Shown here one piece after another: positions 41,529-50,406 of a stretch of 64,000 nucleotides of DNA. Each line of letters begins with the position of its first letter. Position 1 is the first letter of the stretch. A model generated the notes under the pieces. The model did not search any database. It had not been told where the DNA came from and was given only the letters and a program-made list of their open reading frames with translations. A program made the position numbers and the translations under genes. Source of the DNA: DASUNQ01 sp035536455 (GTDB taxonomy: Bacteria; Acidobacteriota; Thermoanaerobaculia; Multivoradales; UBA5704); the NCBI GenBank assembly GCA_035536455.1, contig DATLOC010000010.1:1-64000 (forward strand), written 5' to 3'.

Positions 41529-44500
41529 AATCTGGAGGCTCCACCTGGATAGGCCCGAGTTCTAGCTCCATCCTGGCTGCATCCTCGGGGTGAACCGGAA
41601 TCGGCCCGCCGGTCACTTTCCCTCGCGTCTCCGGATCGGCGTAAGCCCCGGAGTCTGCAACGGTTCCGTAGCGGCTTGTAACGGCGTCGTTGAACCGGTA
41701 TCCGGAGCCGCGATCGAACATGCTGATGTCGCCCCAGTTGACCGGCGTCACTGCAAACTGGTGCGCCGCAGTCTCGTGAAGGATCGAATTCGACACAGCG
41801 CGGGCGAACTGATCGGCTGGCAGGTGGCGAAAACTCCCGGCATAGACGGTGCCAGGCGTGTGCTGTCGCGAGGCCTCGCCCGAGACCTTGATGTCCGCGT
41901 AGGCTTTGTTGAAGAGTCGGGAGAAGAAATTGCCCCCGTGCTGCCCCCTGGCCGCATCGAAGACGTAGACCTTGCCGACCTTCTGTCTCTCATACCAAGC
42001 CCTCACCTGCGCGATGATTCTCGTCCTCTCGTTCTCTGTGATGGACGTTGCAAAGCTAATGCGGAGCGAGATGTCTTCGCCCGCCGGGTCCACGTACTTC
42101 ATGGGGTTGCCCAGGGCGTAGGCGTAGCGGTTCCAGTTCTGGGGCCTCTTCATCGCTCGCTTGATGTTCAGCACCGGGTCGACGCTGAGGAAGCGCCCCG
42201 TCAGCGGCGAACAGAACCGCGCATGCATGTAGTCCAGGTCGTCGGCCACGCTGCCGGGGTTGTTGAGGTCCCGCTCGTGGCCGGTGAGCTTCATCTGCTC
42301 AGTGTCCTGGAAGGGCGGCGTCAGCTCCTCGCCGAAGGGAAAGTAGGCGTGGTAGCTGAAGGGCGTGCCGGCGAAGGAGAAGAAGTGCCAGGCACCGCCG
42401 GTAAAGAGCGCCGGCTCCTCGGCGAGGGGATCGCCTCGGTAGTTGCCCGGCACCAAGGCGACGCCCGTCGTGAATCCGACCCACATGCCCTGCTGGTAGC
42501 TGCCGTCGTCGTGGAAGAGGTGCCACGCCCCATTGGCGTAGACCGTGAGGTCCGTCGTCCCATCGCCGTCATAGTCGAAGGGGGCAGGACGCGGCGTTCC
42601 GCTGACGCCGGTCCAGATCCCGTGGGCGGCCCCCGTCGCGTAGTCGTAGAAGAGCCACGCCCCGCCGTTGAAGGCCACCGGCTCCTCGTCGCCGTCCCCG
42701 TCATAGTCGGCCGGCACCGGTACGTCGCTGTCGGACCCGCCGGTCCAGAAGCCTTTGAGGTACGTGCCGTTGTCGCGGTAGAAGTGCCATACCGGTCCAC
42801 ACTTGAGCGAGAGGTCCGCGTTGCCGTCCCCGTCGTAGTCGGCGGGGGCGGGAAGGCAGTTCCCGGTCGCCCCGGTCCACACGCCGTGGGCGGCGCCGGT
42901 CAAGTAGTCGTAGAAGAGCCACGCGCCGCCGTTGTATGCCACCGGGTCGGCGTCGCCGTCCCCGTCATAGTCGGCCGGCACCGGCACGTCGCTGTCCGAC
43001 CCGCCGGTCCAGATTCCCTTGAGATGGGTGCCGTCGTCGCGGTAGAAGTTCCACACCGGACCGCACTTGAGCGACAAGTCGAGGTCCCCGTCGCCGTCGT
43101 AGTCCCCCGGCGCCGCCTTGCAGTTGGCGGCGCCGCCGGTCCAGATGCCGCCGGCATGGCCGGCGGAGCCGGTGAGAAGGCGCGGTGTGCCGAGGTGGTC
43201 GAGGTGAAGGTGGCGGACGCCCTCGCTGGGGTGGGAGCTCGCGAGGAGCTGGCCGTCGCGGTAGACGTAGTCCTTGGCCGTCGCCCAGTTGACGTGAGGC
43301 TCGTACTCGCGCAGCACCCGGCCGTCGAGGTCGCGCAGCGCCCAGGTCGAGGAGCTGCCGCCGAGGAGGAAGCTCCAGAGCCGCTCGTCGCCGGCGGTGT
43401 AGATGAAGCGGCGGTCCTCGCCGCTCGTCACCAACCTCGTCATCATCCCGAAGGCATCATACGTGTAGGAGTTGCCCTGCCAGACGGTCAAGCTCCCGGC
43501 GCCGTCGTAGGTGCCGCCGGTCAGGTGATTGCTCGCCGGGGACGTCGGGGTCGAGCGCCCCGGCGCCCACGGATCGCCGCCGATCGCCTTCAAGTTCCCG
43601 AAGGGATCGAAGCTGTAGGTCTGATAGCGCTGGCGGCCGCCGCCGGTCGGGCCGTCCATGACGTGGCCGTCGAGGAGGCGGCTCACCCGGTCGTGGAGGA
43701 AATAGCCCATGCCGGTCTTCGTGACGTTGCCCGCTCCGTCGTAGAGGTAGGCGCCGGAGCGCCAGAGGTCGGCGCCCTGCCTCTGCGCGGCGAGCTCCCG
43801 CGGGCGCGTCATCCCGAACGGGTCGTTGGTCTGGGTGTCGACGACGCCGTTGGCGTGGGTGATCTGGTTGTAGAGGCCGTTGGCGTGGTAGGTGATCGCC
43901 GTGGCGAAGCCCGGGACGGCGGTGAGCAGGCCGCGCTGCCGGGTAGAGCTCACCGTGCGGGAGGCGGCGCCCCCGCAGAGGCTGGGCGCCGTGCAGTCGG
44001 GATAGGTCTGCTGGCTCAGGTTGCCGAGCGCGTCGTGGACCCAGCTCTGGGCCCAGGACTCCTTGGTGACTCCGCCGTAGACGAACTGGGTATCGCGGCG
44101 CGAGACGCGCCCCTGCACGCCGCCGTAGGTGTAGGTCTCGACGACCTGCGCGGTCTCAAACCCGGTGGGGTAGTTCCAGCGCGTTGCCTGCTCGAGCCGG
44201 CCGTTGGTGCGCACGCCGGCGGCGTTGGAGGTGCCGTAGGTGAAGAGCTTGAGCGCCCGCACGCCGCCTCCGGGCGCCGGCTCGTTGACGTGGGTCAGCC
44301 GCTCGGCCCGGTCGTAGGTGAAGCGCAGGTCGAAGGGACCGTCGAGCCGCCGCGCCGCGTGGCCCCGCGCGTCGTAGTTGAGGAACGTCACCGTGCCGTT
44401 GCCGTTGGTCCCTTTCTCCGGGTGCTGCTCGCTGAGCAGGAACCCCCGCTGGTCGTAGGTGAAGTAGCGGTTTTGGGTCCCCACCGAAGTCGCCTGCGTC

Positions 44501-47229
44501 ACCTGCTTGAGGCGGTTGCCGACGTCGTAGGCGTAGGTCGTCGTGGTGTTCGCGCCGTTGGCTTCGGCCGGCTCGAGGACCTGGTAGAGCCGCCCCTGGC
44601 GGTCGGAGAGCTCGGTCGTCGTCGCCGGCACCTCGGCGACGCTGCCGCCGCTCAGGGAGGTGCCCACCTGGACCGTCCGCGCGACCGATCCAACCCCGGC
44701 GTAGGCGAAGGTCACGGCGTGCGCCGCCCCGTCCGGCGGGGTGATCGTGCCCGGCCGTCCGAAGGGGTCGTAGCCTGAGAAGACGGTCTTGCGCGTGAGA
44801 CTGCCCAGCTCGGAGACCGAGGCCTTCCAACCGATCTCGTTGTAGAGGGTCTCGCGGGTCGAAAACGACCCGCTCGGCATCCGCTGCTGCTCCTGCCAGA
44901 CCCGTCCCAAGGCGTCGAACTTGACGACCTGCTCGGTCAACAGGGCGCCGCCGCCGTTGGGCTGGCGGTTGATGTTGACGGTAGCGAGGGAGCTCGCGGA
45001 GGTCGCCGGGGTATACACGAGCTCGGTCCAGCCTTCGTGGCCGGCCTGGGGCTTGACCCAGAGGAGCCGGCCGAGGTCGTCGTACTCGAAGCTCGTGGCG
45101 ATCCGCGAGGTGTCGCGGCACTTGCTCGGCAGGCCCGTCGACAGATCGATCCCGGGGTTGTCGCCGGGCACTGTCGGGTCGTCGCCGCAGTCGAGCGTCT
45201 CGAAGGAGAATGCCGTCCCCGCCTGCGTGTTGAAGGGCGTCGAGGTCGCCTGGGTCCCGTAGAGGGTCGTGTGGTCCACGCGGTACTCGGGTGGCTGCGG
45301 CAGCACGACGTCCCCGATCGGCACCGTTGCCAACGCCTGGTTGTCGCCGCCGTACGAGCGTTCGCTCGCCAGGTTGCCGGTGCCGTCGTGCAAGGTCTCG
45401 ACGAGCACGTCGGCGGCGCTCTCCCCGCCGCTGTGGAGCCGGTGAATGCGCGTGCGCTCGACCCACCCGGTTTGGGGATCGACCTTGAACGTGCGCTTCG
45501 CCGTCTGCGCCCCTTCCGCGGCCCACTGCGCCGTGAACGTGTCGAGGATCCAAGGGTCGGCGCTCGGCCACATCGAAAAGCTCCCGGGGTAGGTGCCCCG
45601 AGCCGGGTTGTAGTCGGTGTGGGTCGTCCGCACGTTGCCCGCGGCGAAGGTCCCGTCGGTCTGCACCGTCCGGTAGTGGCCGAGCCCGTCGAAGCTCGAG
45701 CGGTTGAGGTCCGCGAGGCGGCCGCCGTCGTCGTGGTAGACCGTGCGCGTCGAGACCTCCCGGCGGTTGCCGTTCTCGCCGGCGTCGGGCGCGTCGGTCT
45801 CGTAGCGCACGTAGCTCGTGCGGCGGAGCTGACAGCTCGCGCCCCCCGGGCCGCAGTCGGAGATCTGCGCGGAGAGGAACCGCCCCGCGCCGTCGCCCGG
45901 CGCCTCGCGGGTGAAGGGCAGGCCGTAGTCGTCCGGGTCCCAGGTCCCGAACGGGCCCGGCTCGTGGTAGGCGGAGAAGTAATGGGCCGTCGTGTCGCCC
46001 AGCGGCGTCTGCACCGTCGTCCGCTTCTCCCGCGCCGGGTTGAAGCCCGGCCCCGGCGTCTCGTTCGAGGGCGTCGGCAGGAGCGCGTGGGTGTAGAGCC
46101 AGCTCCCGATCACGGCCAGGTTGGCGCCGCGCACCGTCCGCTGCGCGACCCCGGTCGAGAATTGAAACTGCGGCCGGTCGCCCGGCGAGGAGCTGGTCGG
46201 AAAGCGCACCTTCGTGTAGACCCACTCCAGGCGCGCCTTGGTCGGCAGGTCTAGCGCCCGGACATGGCCGGTGTCGTTCGCACAGCTCGAGGAGTTGCTG
46301 AGGTGGTAGGACGGCATCGCGTAGGTGGAGGCGTCGGGCAGCGTCACCGCGGTCAGCATCGGCACCAGCACCGGACCCTGGTTCTGCAGGTCCGTGCCGC
46401 CGCACGGGCGGTCGACCTGGACCTCCGGGGAGGTGAAGGTGTAGATCGCGCGCGCGCCGCCGAAGGCGGCCAGGTCGACGTTGGCGACCACCTTGGGATA
46501 GAAGCTCGACGTCGTCGTGCGGAAGTTCACCTGGTGGACGCGGCCCTGGGAATCGGTGAGCCGCCACCAGTCGCCGTTCGCGTGGTAAGTGACGTCGAGC
46601 CCGTTGCCGAAGCGGTCCGCGATCCGCTTGAGCATGCCGCCGGGCAGGAAGGTGTGGACCGTCCCGTCCGGAAACTCGATCGTCGGGTTCGCCCCCGAGG
46701 ACTTGAGCCGCAGGTAGGTCCCGTCGCGGGTATAGAAGAAGCCGGCCGGTTCGGTGTTTTGCGGGTCGTCGCTGGGGTGGAGCTTTTCGTGGAACACGTG
46801 CTCCGCCCCGTCGGGCCCGACCCAGGCGTGGCCCGGGTTCGGATTGCCGGGCTGAAAGGGGAGCAGGAGCTGACCCAGCGACAGGCGCCACCCAAGGCCG
46901 GCGTTGAAGCGCTCGCTCGGGATGAAGCGGGTCACCTCCCCCTGCACGGGGTCGAGCCGGTCGCGGACGTCCCAGACGTTGCCGGTCCACACGAGCGTCA
47001 GCCCGTACTCGAGGCGGCCGCCGACTCTGTAGGTCTGGCCGACGGGGATCGTGATCGTCAAGTTGCCGTTGAAGAGATTGACGTGGTCGAGGTCTCCCAT
47101 GCCCTGGTAGACCTGGTCCGCCTTGAAGCCGCGGGTCTGGTTGGGGTGGTCCTCGGCAAGGAGCGGAAGGGTGGCGACAGCCAGGGCCGCCGCCAGCGAG
47201 ACTGTAAGGCGCACGCTGCGCGGGGTCAT
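41521..47229 (-). CDS. giant secreted RHS/YD-repeat protein with embedded FG-GAP-like repeats and a variable C-terminal tip
   Basis: 1902 residues from ATG 47229, with a signal peptide (SVRLTVSLAAALAVATLPLLA). A large RHS/YD-repeat shell fills most of it (TYAYDVGNRL, NYDARGHAARRLDG, LYDGAGNVTKTGMGY, YSFDPFGNL, YTYDAFGMMTRL). The conserved RHS core normally runs from HLDHLGTPRLLT straight to the FPFGEE and GRFLSVDP segments; here about 260 residues of FG-GAP-like repeats are inserted after DHLGTPRLLT. After YAYALGNPMKYVDPAGE comes a ~170-residue tip with HETAAH, possibly metal-binding, of unknown function. The tip and the downstream gene have lower GC. It overlaps the upstream secreted-protein gene by ATGA. 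Confidence 0.88.
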   Translation of the reverse strand: MTPRSVRLTVSLAAALAVATLPLLAEDHPNQTRGFKADQVYQGMGDLDHVNLFNGNLTITIPVGQTYRVGGRLEYGLTLVWTGNVWDVRDRLDPVQGEVTRFIPSERFNAGLGWRLSLGQLLLPFQPGNPNPGHAWVGPDGAEHVFHEKLHPSDDPQNTEPAGFFYTRDGTYLRLKSSGANPTIEFPDGTVHTFLPGGMLKRIADRFGNGLDVTYHANGDWWRLTDSQGRVHQVNFRTTTSSFYPKVVANVDLAAFGGARAIYTFTSPEVQVDRPCGGTDLQNQGPVLVPMLTAVTLPDASTYAMPSYHLSNSSSCANDTGHVRALDLPTKARLEWVYTKVRFPTSSSPGDRPQFQFSTGVAQRTVRGANLAVIGSWLYTHALLPTPSNETPGPGFNPAREKRTTVQTPLGDTTAHYFSAYHEPGPFGTWDPDDYGLPFTREAPGDGAGRFLSAQISDCGPGGASCQLRRTSYVRYETDAPDAGENGNRREVSTRTVYHDDGGRLADLNRSSFDGLGHYRTVQTDGTFAAGNVRTTHTDYNPARGTYPGSFSMWPSADPWILDTFTAQWAAEGAQTAKRTFKVDPQTGWVERTRIHRLHSGGESAADVLVETLHDGTGNLASERSYGGDNQALATVPIGDVVLPQPPEYRVDHTTLYGTQATSTPFNTQAGTAFSFETLDCGDDPTVPGDNPGIDLSTGLPSKCRDTSRIATSFEYDDLGRLLWVKPQAGHEGWTELVYTPATSASSLATVNINRQPNGGGALLTEQVVKFDALGRVWQEQQRMPSGSFSTRETLYNEIGWKASVSELGSLTRKTVFSGYDPFGRPGTITPPDGAAHAVTFAYAGVGSVARTVQVGTSLSGGSVAEVPATTTELSDRQGRLYQVLEPAEANGANTTTTYAYDVGNRLKQVTQATSVGTQNRYFTYDQRGFLLSEQHPEKGTNGNGTVTFLNYDARGHAARRLDGPFDLRFTYDRAERLTHVNEPAPGGGVRALKLFTYGTSNAAGVRTNGRLEQATRWNYPTGFETAQVVETYTYGGVQGRVSRRDTQFVYGGVTKESWAQSWVHDALGNLSQQTYPDCTAPSLCGGAASRTVSSTRQRGLLTAVPGFATAITYHANGLYNQITHANGVVDTQTNDPFGMTRPRELAAQRQGADLWRSGAYLYDGAGNVTKTGMGYFLHDRVSRLLDGHVMDGPTGGGRQRYQTYSFDPFGNLKAIGGDPWAPGRSTPTSPASNHLTGGTYDGAGSLTVWQGNSYTYDAFGMMTRLVTSGEDRRFIYTAGDERLWSFLLGGSSSTWALRDLDGRVLREYEPHVNWATAKDYVYRDGQLLASSHPSEGVRHLHLDHLGTPRLLTGSAGHAGGIWTGGAANCKAAPGDYDGDGDLDLSLKCGPVWNFYRDDGTHLKGIWTGGSDSDVPVPADYDGDGDADPVAYNGGAWLFYDYLTGAAHGVWTGATGNCLPAPADYDGDGNADLSLKCGPVWHFYRDNGTYLKGFWTGGSDSDVPVPADYDGDGDEEPVAFNGGAWLFYDYATGAAHGIWTGVSGTPRPAPFDYDGDGTTDLTVYANGAWHLFHDDGSYQQGMWVGFTTGVALVPGNYRGDPLAEEPALFTGGAWHFFSFAGTPFSYHAYFPFGEELTPPFQDTEQMKLTGHERDLNNPGSVADDLDYMHARFCSPLTGRFLSVDPVLNIKRAMKRPQNWNRYAYALGNPMKYVDPAGEDISLRISFATSITENERTRIIAQVRAWYERQKVGKVYVFDAARGQHGGNFFSRLFNKAYADIKVSGEASRQHTPGTVYAGSFRHLPADQFARAVSNSILHETAAHQFAVTPVNWGDISMFDRGSGYRFNDAVTSRYGTVADSGAYADPETRGKVTGGPIPVHPEDAARMELELGPIQVEPPDYE
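42585..43150 (-). repeat. 132-bp FG-GAP-like repeats, including a 264-bp tandem duplication, inside the RHS gene
   Basis: The encoded 44-residue units alternate between two types: one with DYDGDGDLDLSLKCGPVW and one with DYDGDGDADPVAYNGGAW. Two consecutive units form a 264-bp block present twice in near-identical form (for example TCATAGTCGGCCGGCACCGG at 42701 and again at 42965). One further complete unit and a partial unit follow towards 42370. High DNA identity implies recent duplication or gene conversion. Confidence 0.85.
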
Positions 47230-47963
47230 GGCGCGGCGCTCCTCAGGGTGAAGACCCGATACGTCCTGGGGTCGATACCGAGGACGACGTCTCCCGGTAG
47301 CAGTTGGTCCGTCGGCGCCGGGCTGTCGAGGAGTGGGCGTCCCTCCTCGAGCGCCGCCACGACCTCGCCGTCGGGCTGGCCGTTCTGATCGTCGGGCGAG
47401 CCGTCGAAGACGGTGAGCCCCCAGGCTCCGCTTCCGGGGCGTGCGACGAGGAGCTCGAGCCCCACCACGCGCGTCACCAGTCGGTTGAGCCGGCCTCCGT
47501 CGTCGCGGGCCAGACCGTCGCCCTCCGGAACGATCTCCTCGAGCGGAAAGCCTTCGGGCGCAGCCCAGGCGACGGCACCGCTCTCGAGGTCGACGACGCC
47601 CCAGACCGAACGCGGCGGGACCGGCTCGCCGGCGTCGATGCGGGCGGTCCCCTTGCCGTCGCCCGCCTCGATGCCTTCGCGCCGCACGTCGCGCACGAAG
47701 TAGCGATGCGGCTCGCTCGCCAGGCTCAGCCAGGCGACGCGGGCGCCGGGCGCGAGCCCGGACACGACGACTGCCTGCTCCTCGAACGACACCTTCAGGG
47801 GCGTCTCTTCGGGAGGCTGGGCATGCAGGCCCGGTGGCCCGGCGGCGAGCAGGACGACGGCCAGCAGCGCCGCGAAATGGAGAGTCGAGATGCGCATCGT
47901 GCGCTGCTTGCTCAGCGGTTGTGAGGTGGAGACCCGTTCGGACGGAGGCTTGTTGAGCGTCAT
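47226..47963 (-). CDS. secreted protein of unknown function, coupled to the RHS gene
   Basis: A 245-residue protein. A strong GGGAGGGA box precedes the ATG at 47963; a signal-like segment (STLHFAALLAVVLLAAGPPGLHA) begins after residue 22, so a second ATG at 47897 could be the true start of the exported form. The rest is rich in beta-type sequence (VSFEEQAVVVSGLAPGARVAWL, SVWGVVDLESGAVAWAAPEG, DGEVVAALEEGRPL, GDVVLGIDPRTYRVF). No family recognised. Its stop overlaps the RHS start, so it may be needed for export or folding of the RHS shell. Confidence 0.7.
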   Translation of the reverse strand: MTLNKPPSERVSTSQPLSKQRTMRISTLHFAALLAVVLLAAGPPGLHAQPPEETPLKVSFEEQAVVVSGLAPGARVAWLSLASEPHRYFVRDVRREGIEAGDGKGTARIDAGEPVPPRSVWGVVDLESGAVAWAAPEGFPLEEIVPEGDGLARDDGGRLNRLVTRVVGLELLVARPGSGAWGLTVFDGSPDDQNGQPDGEVVAALEEGRPLLDSPAPTDQLLPGDVVLGIDPRTYRVFTLRSAAP

Positions 47964-48221
47964 CTGTTCCCTCCCGAGAGTCGAGGACCTTCCCGAGAGG
48001 TGAGTTGCCGCAGCGCCCGTTTTCAGGACAACGGTCGCTGAAATAAGTACTCCCGAGCGGATTCTCCTCAGCCACTGCGAGGCCATCGCCCAAGGCTCGT
48101 CCCCTTGATGCGCAGGCGCGGCTGCCGCGGGGATTTCCGGCTCATTCCCTGTGGGACACTCGGGAGGTGCGGGCGCCCCGCCGGTTGCCGGCGAGCTCCG
48201 TCCCGCCGGAGGAAAAAACCC

Positions 48222-48464
48222 ATGAAACGGTTCCGTATGCTGGCCCTCGCGGCCTCGATCGCGGTGTGTCTGCTCGCCGGTGCGCCGGCGGCGCAGGCGG
48301 GGAATGTGACGACGGTCTCCGCCGGCCGCGCGGCGGGATCGCCGGTGACCTGGGTCGCGGACTGGTTGCAGCGGCTGGCGGGGTGGCTCGGGTGGGACGA
48401 GGGAGGGCCCGCAACCGACTGCGGCGGTGGGTACGACCCAAACGGTACTCCCTGCAAGCCGTAG
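48222..48464 (+). CDS. very small secreted Trp-rich peptide
   Basis: An 80-residue ORF with GGAGG ten bases before ATG 48222. A clear signal peptide (RMLALAASIAVCLLAGAPAAQA) leaves a ~54-residue mature peptide with an amphipathic Trp-rich stretch (VTWVADWLQRLAGWLGW) and two cysteines in the tail (DCGGGYDPNGTPCKP) that could form a disulfide. Function unknown; it may be a secreted signal, a bacteriocin-like peptide or a membrane-active peptide. It precedes the HxxxCxxC/TPR gene by 51 bases on the same strand and is divergent from the RHS operon. Confidence 0.6.
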   Translation: MKRFRMLALAASIAVCLLAGAPAAQAGNVTTVSAGRAAGSPVTWVADWLQRLAGWLGWDEGGPATDCGGGYDPNGTPCKP

Positions 48465-48515
48465 GTCGGGGGATCCCTGGGGCGCCCGGACTTGCACTGC
48501 GTGTTTCCGTATAAA

Positions 48516-49835
48516 ATGGCGGGCACCGTGAGCGAGCCCGAGGCGCACGAGGTCGCCGCCGGCGCCTACGCCCGTTTCCTGGCGGGGGAGGCGACGGCGG
48601 CGGAGCGGAGCACGATCGTCCGCCACCTCCTGGCGGACTGCACGGCCTGCCGCGACCGGCTGCGCGCCGCCGCTCCAGCCGCCCTCCCCGAAGCCGCCTA
48701 CGACGAGGCCTTCTCGGCGGCGCAGCGCGCCGTCGCCAGGGAGGTCAAGGCCCGGCGGCGCATGCTCAACGCCAACCTGGCCGAGCTGGACCGGATGCCG
48801 GCCGCCGAGCAGGAGATCCGGGTGCGCAACTCCCGCCGCTTCGCCTCCCCCGATCTCGCCTACGCCCTGGTTCAGCGGAGCCGCGACAAGCGGTTCGACG
48901 ACCCGGCGGCCATGCTCCATTGCGCGCGCCTGGCCGTGGCCACGGCCGAGGCGGCAGCCGCCGGCGCGGCTGGGGGCGAGGCCCTGCTGCACGACTGCCG
49001 GGCACGGGCCTGGGGGCAGCTCGCGAACGCGCACCGCTTGAAGAGCCAACTCCCAGAGGCGGCGGGCGCTTTCGCCACCGCCCTCGGTCAGCTCGCGCTC
49101 GGCAGCGGCGACCGCGAGCTGCGCGCCTGGCTGCTGAGTCAGTTGTCTTCCCTTCGCGTGTACGAGCGGCGGTTCGCCGAAGCGTTTTCACTACTGGAGC
49201 AGGTGGCGCGGCTCTACCGGGTGCTGCGCAACCGCCGGGGCGAAGCCGAGGCCCTCATCGGCCTGGGCTTGGCGCGCCTTTACGCGCGCGAGATCGAAGG
49301 CGCGATCCCGCCGCTCAACCGCGCGCTGACGCTCCTGGGTCCGCACGACGTGGAGCACAAGCGGGGCGCCACGCTGAACCTTGCCTGGTGCTACGCCGAG
49401 CTGCAACTGCCGGGGCAGGCGCATGCGTTCCTGCCGATCCTGGAACGGCACTTCGCGGGCTGCACGGACCAAGTGCTCCTATTGCGGTTCGACTGGCTGC
49501 GCGGGGTCGTCGACCGCGACCTCAACCTGCTCTCTGCAGCGGAATTGCGGCTGCAATGGGCGCGGGAGGGGTTCCTGGCCAAGGACCTGCCTTTCGAGAG
49601 CGCCCTGATCTCCCTCGACTTGGCCGAGGTGTATGTGCGCCAGCGGCGGCTGGCGGAGGTGACGCGGACGATCGGCGAGGCGATCCCGATCTTCGAAGGG
49701 CTCGGCGTGACGCGCGATCTGCTCGCCGCGCTGATGAAGCTGCACGAGGTGGCGCAGGAGCAGCGCACCGCCGTCGCGCTGCTCCGGCAGATCGCCGCGC
49801 AGCTCAAGGCCCGCGGCGTGCAGCCGCTCAGCTAG
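48516..49835 (+). CDS. TPR protein with N-terminal zinc-finger-like HxxxCxxC motif
   Basis: About 439 residues. The N-terminus has HLLADCTACRDRL, the H-x3-C-x2-C arrangement of anti-sigma-factor zinc fingers (zf-HC2 type). The remainder is a series of TPR-like helices (AWGQLANAHRLKSQLPEAAGAF, AEALIGLGLARLYAREIEGAI, LISLDLAEVYVRQRRLAEV). It is a paralogue of the gene at 50407-51186. The start at ATG 48516 lacks a good ribosome-binding site; a GTG four codons later is possible. It overlaps the convergent regulator gene by eight bases. Confidence 0.75.
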   Translation: MAGTVSEPEAHEVAAGAYARFLAGEATAAERSTIVRHLLADCTACRDRLRAAAPAALPEAAYDEAFSAAQRAVAREVKARRRMLNANLAELDRMPAAEQEIRVRNSRRFASPDLAYALVQRSRDKRFDDPAAMLHCARLAVATAEAAAAGAAGGEALLHDCRARAWGQLANAHRLKSQLPEAAGAFATALGQLALGSGDRELRAWLLSQLSSLRVYERRFAEAFSLLEQVARLYRVLRNRRGEAEALIGLGLARLYAREIEGAIPPLNRALTLLGPHDVEHKRGATLNLAWCYAELQLPGQAHAFLPILERHFAGCTDQVLLLRFDWLRGVVDRDLNLLSAAELRLQWAREGFLAKDLPFESALISLDLAEVYVRQRRLAEVTRTIGEAIPIFEGLGVTRDLLAALMKLHEVAQEQRTAVALLRQIAAQLKARGVQPLS

Positions 49836-50244
49836 CGGCAGGAGCCTCCGGCTCGAGTGCCGCGAGCATCGCCTTGGCCTCGTCTTCGCTGAGGATTCCC
49901 TTGTCCTTCAAGTTCGCGATCAGCACGGGCAGCACCGACCGCTGGGCGGCGGTGATGCTCTCGCGAAAGAGCGGATGGATCGGCTCGGGCTCGCCCTGCA
50001 AGAGCGGTTGGCCGAAGACTCCCGCGAAGAACTCGGCCGGCTCTTCCCCGAGCACCGCCAGCACCGCGAAGACGTGCTTGAGCTTCAAGTCCATGTTGCC
50101 GCTGAGCAGTTGCCGCAGATAGTCCCTCCCCATACCCGAGACCTCTTCGACTTCGCGCAAGGACCGCCCGCGGCCGCGAATCCGCTGCCGCAGCGCCCGA
50201 GCGACCTGCTCGACCTGCTGATCCGCCAATCCTTTCGGGATCAT
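49828..50244 (-). CDS. small HTH (XRE-like) regulator
   Basis: A 138-residue protein from ATG 50244. The first half holds a helix-turn-helix of the Cro/C1 type (ALRQRIRGRGRSLREVEEVSG-type helix, then YLRQLLSGNMDLKLKHVFAVLAVL). The C-terminal half is helical (ESITAAQRSVLPVLIANLKDKGILSEDEAKAML). A longer GTG start at 50283 would place TACAAT, a good -10 box, inside the coding region, so ATG 50244 with a short leader is preferred. It lies between the two HxxxCxxC/TPR paralogues and may control them. Confidence 0.7.
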   Translation of the reverse strand: MIPKGLADQQVEQVARALRQRIRGRGRSLREVEEVSGMGRDYLRQLLSGNMDLKLKHVFAVLAVLGEEPAEFFAGVFGQPLLQGEPEPIHPLFRESITAAQRSVLPVLIANLKDKGILSEDEAKAMLAALEPEAPAAS

Positions 50245-50305
50245 GTAGGCGCGGATTGTACTCCCCCGCCGGCGGATTCTCACCAGCGGGGCTCGACCGA
50301 TCCGA

Positions 50306-50335
50306 TTGACCTGAATACGCGCGCCGTACTATAAA
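50306..50335 (+). promoter_or_regulatory. probable promoter for the 50407 gene
   Basis: TTGACC (50306-50311) is followed by TATAAA (50330-50335) at 18 bp, with TACTAT offering an alternative -10. It lies in the divergent intergenic region and points towards the GTG start at 50407. Confidence 0.45.
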
Positions 50336-50406
50336 CAGCTTATGCCGCTGACTAATCACCTGGTGGCGGATTCATCTCAGCGTCCGCTCTGGCGCCGGCG
50401 ACCCGC

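Noticed and set aside
41590..44778. 1062-codon open frame on the + strand inside the RHS gene
   Set aside because: Antisense shadow of the YD/FG-GAP repeats; Val/Gly/Arg-rich with no domain.
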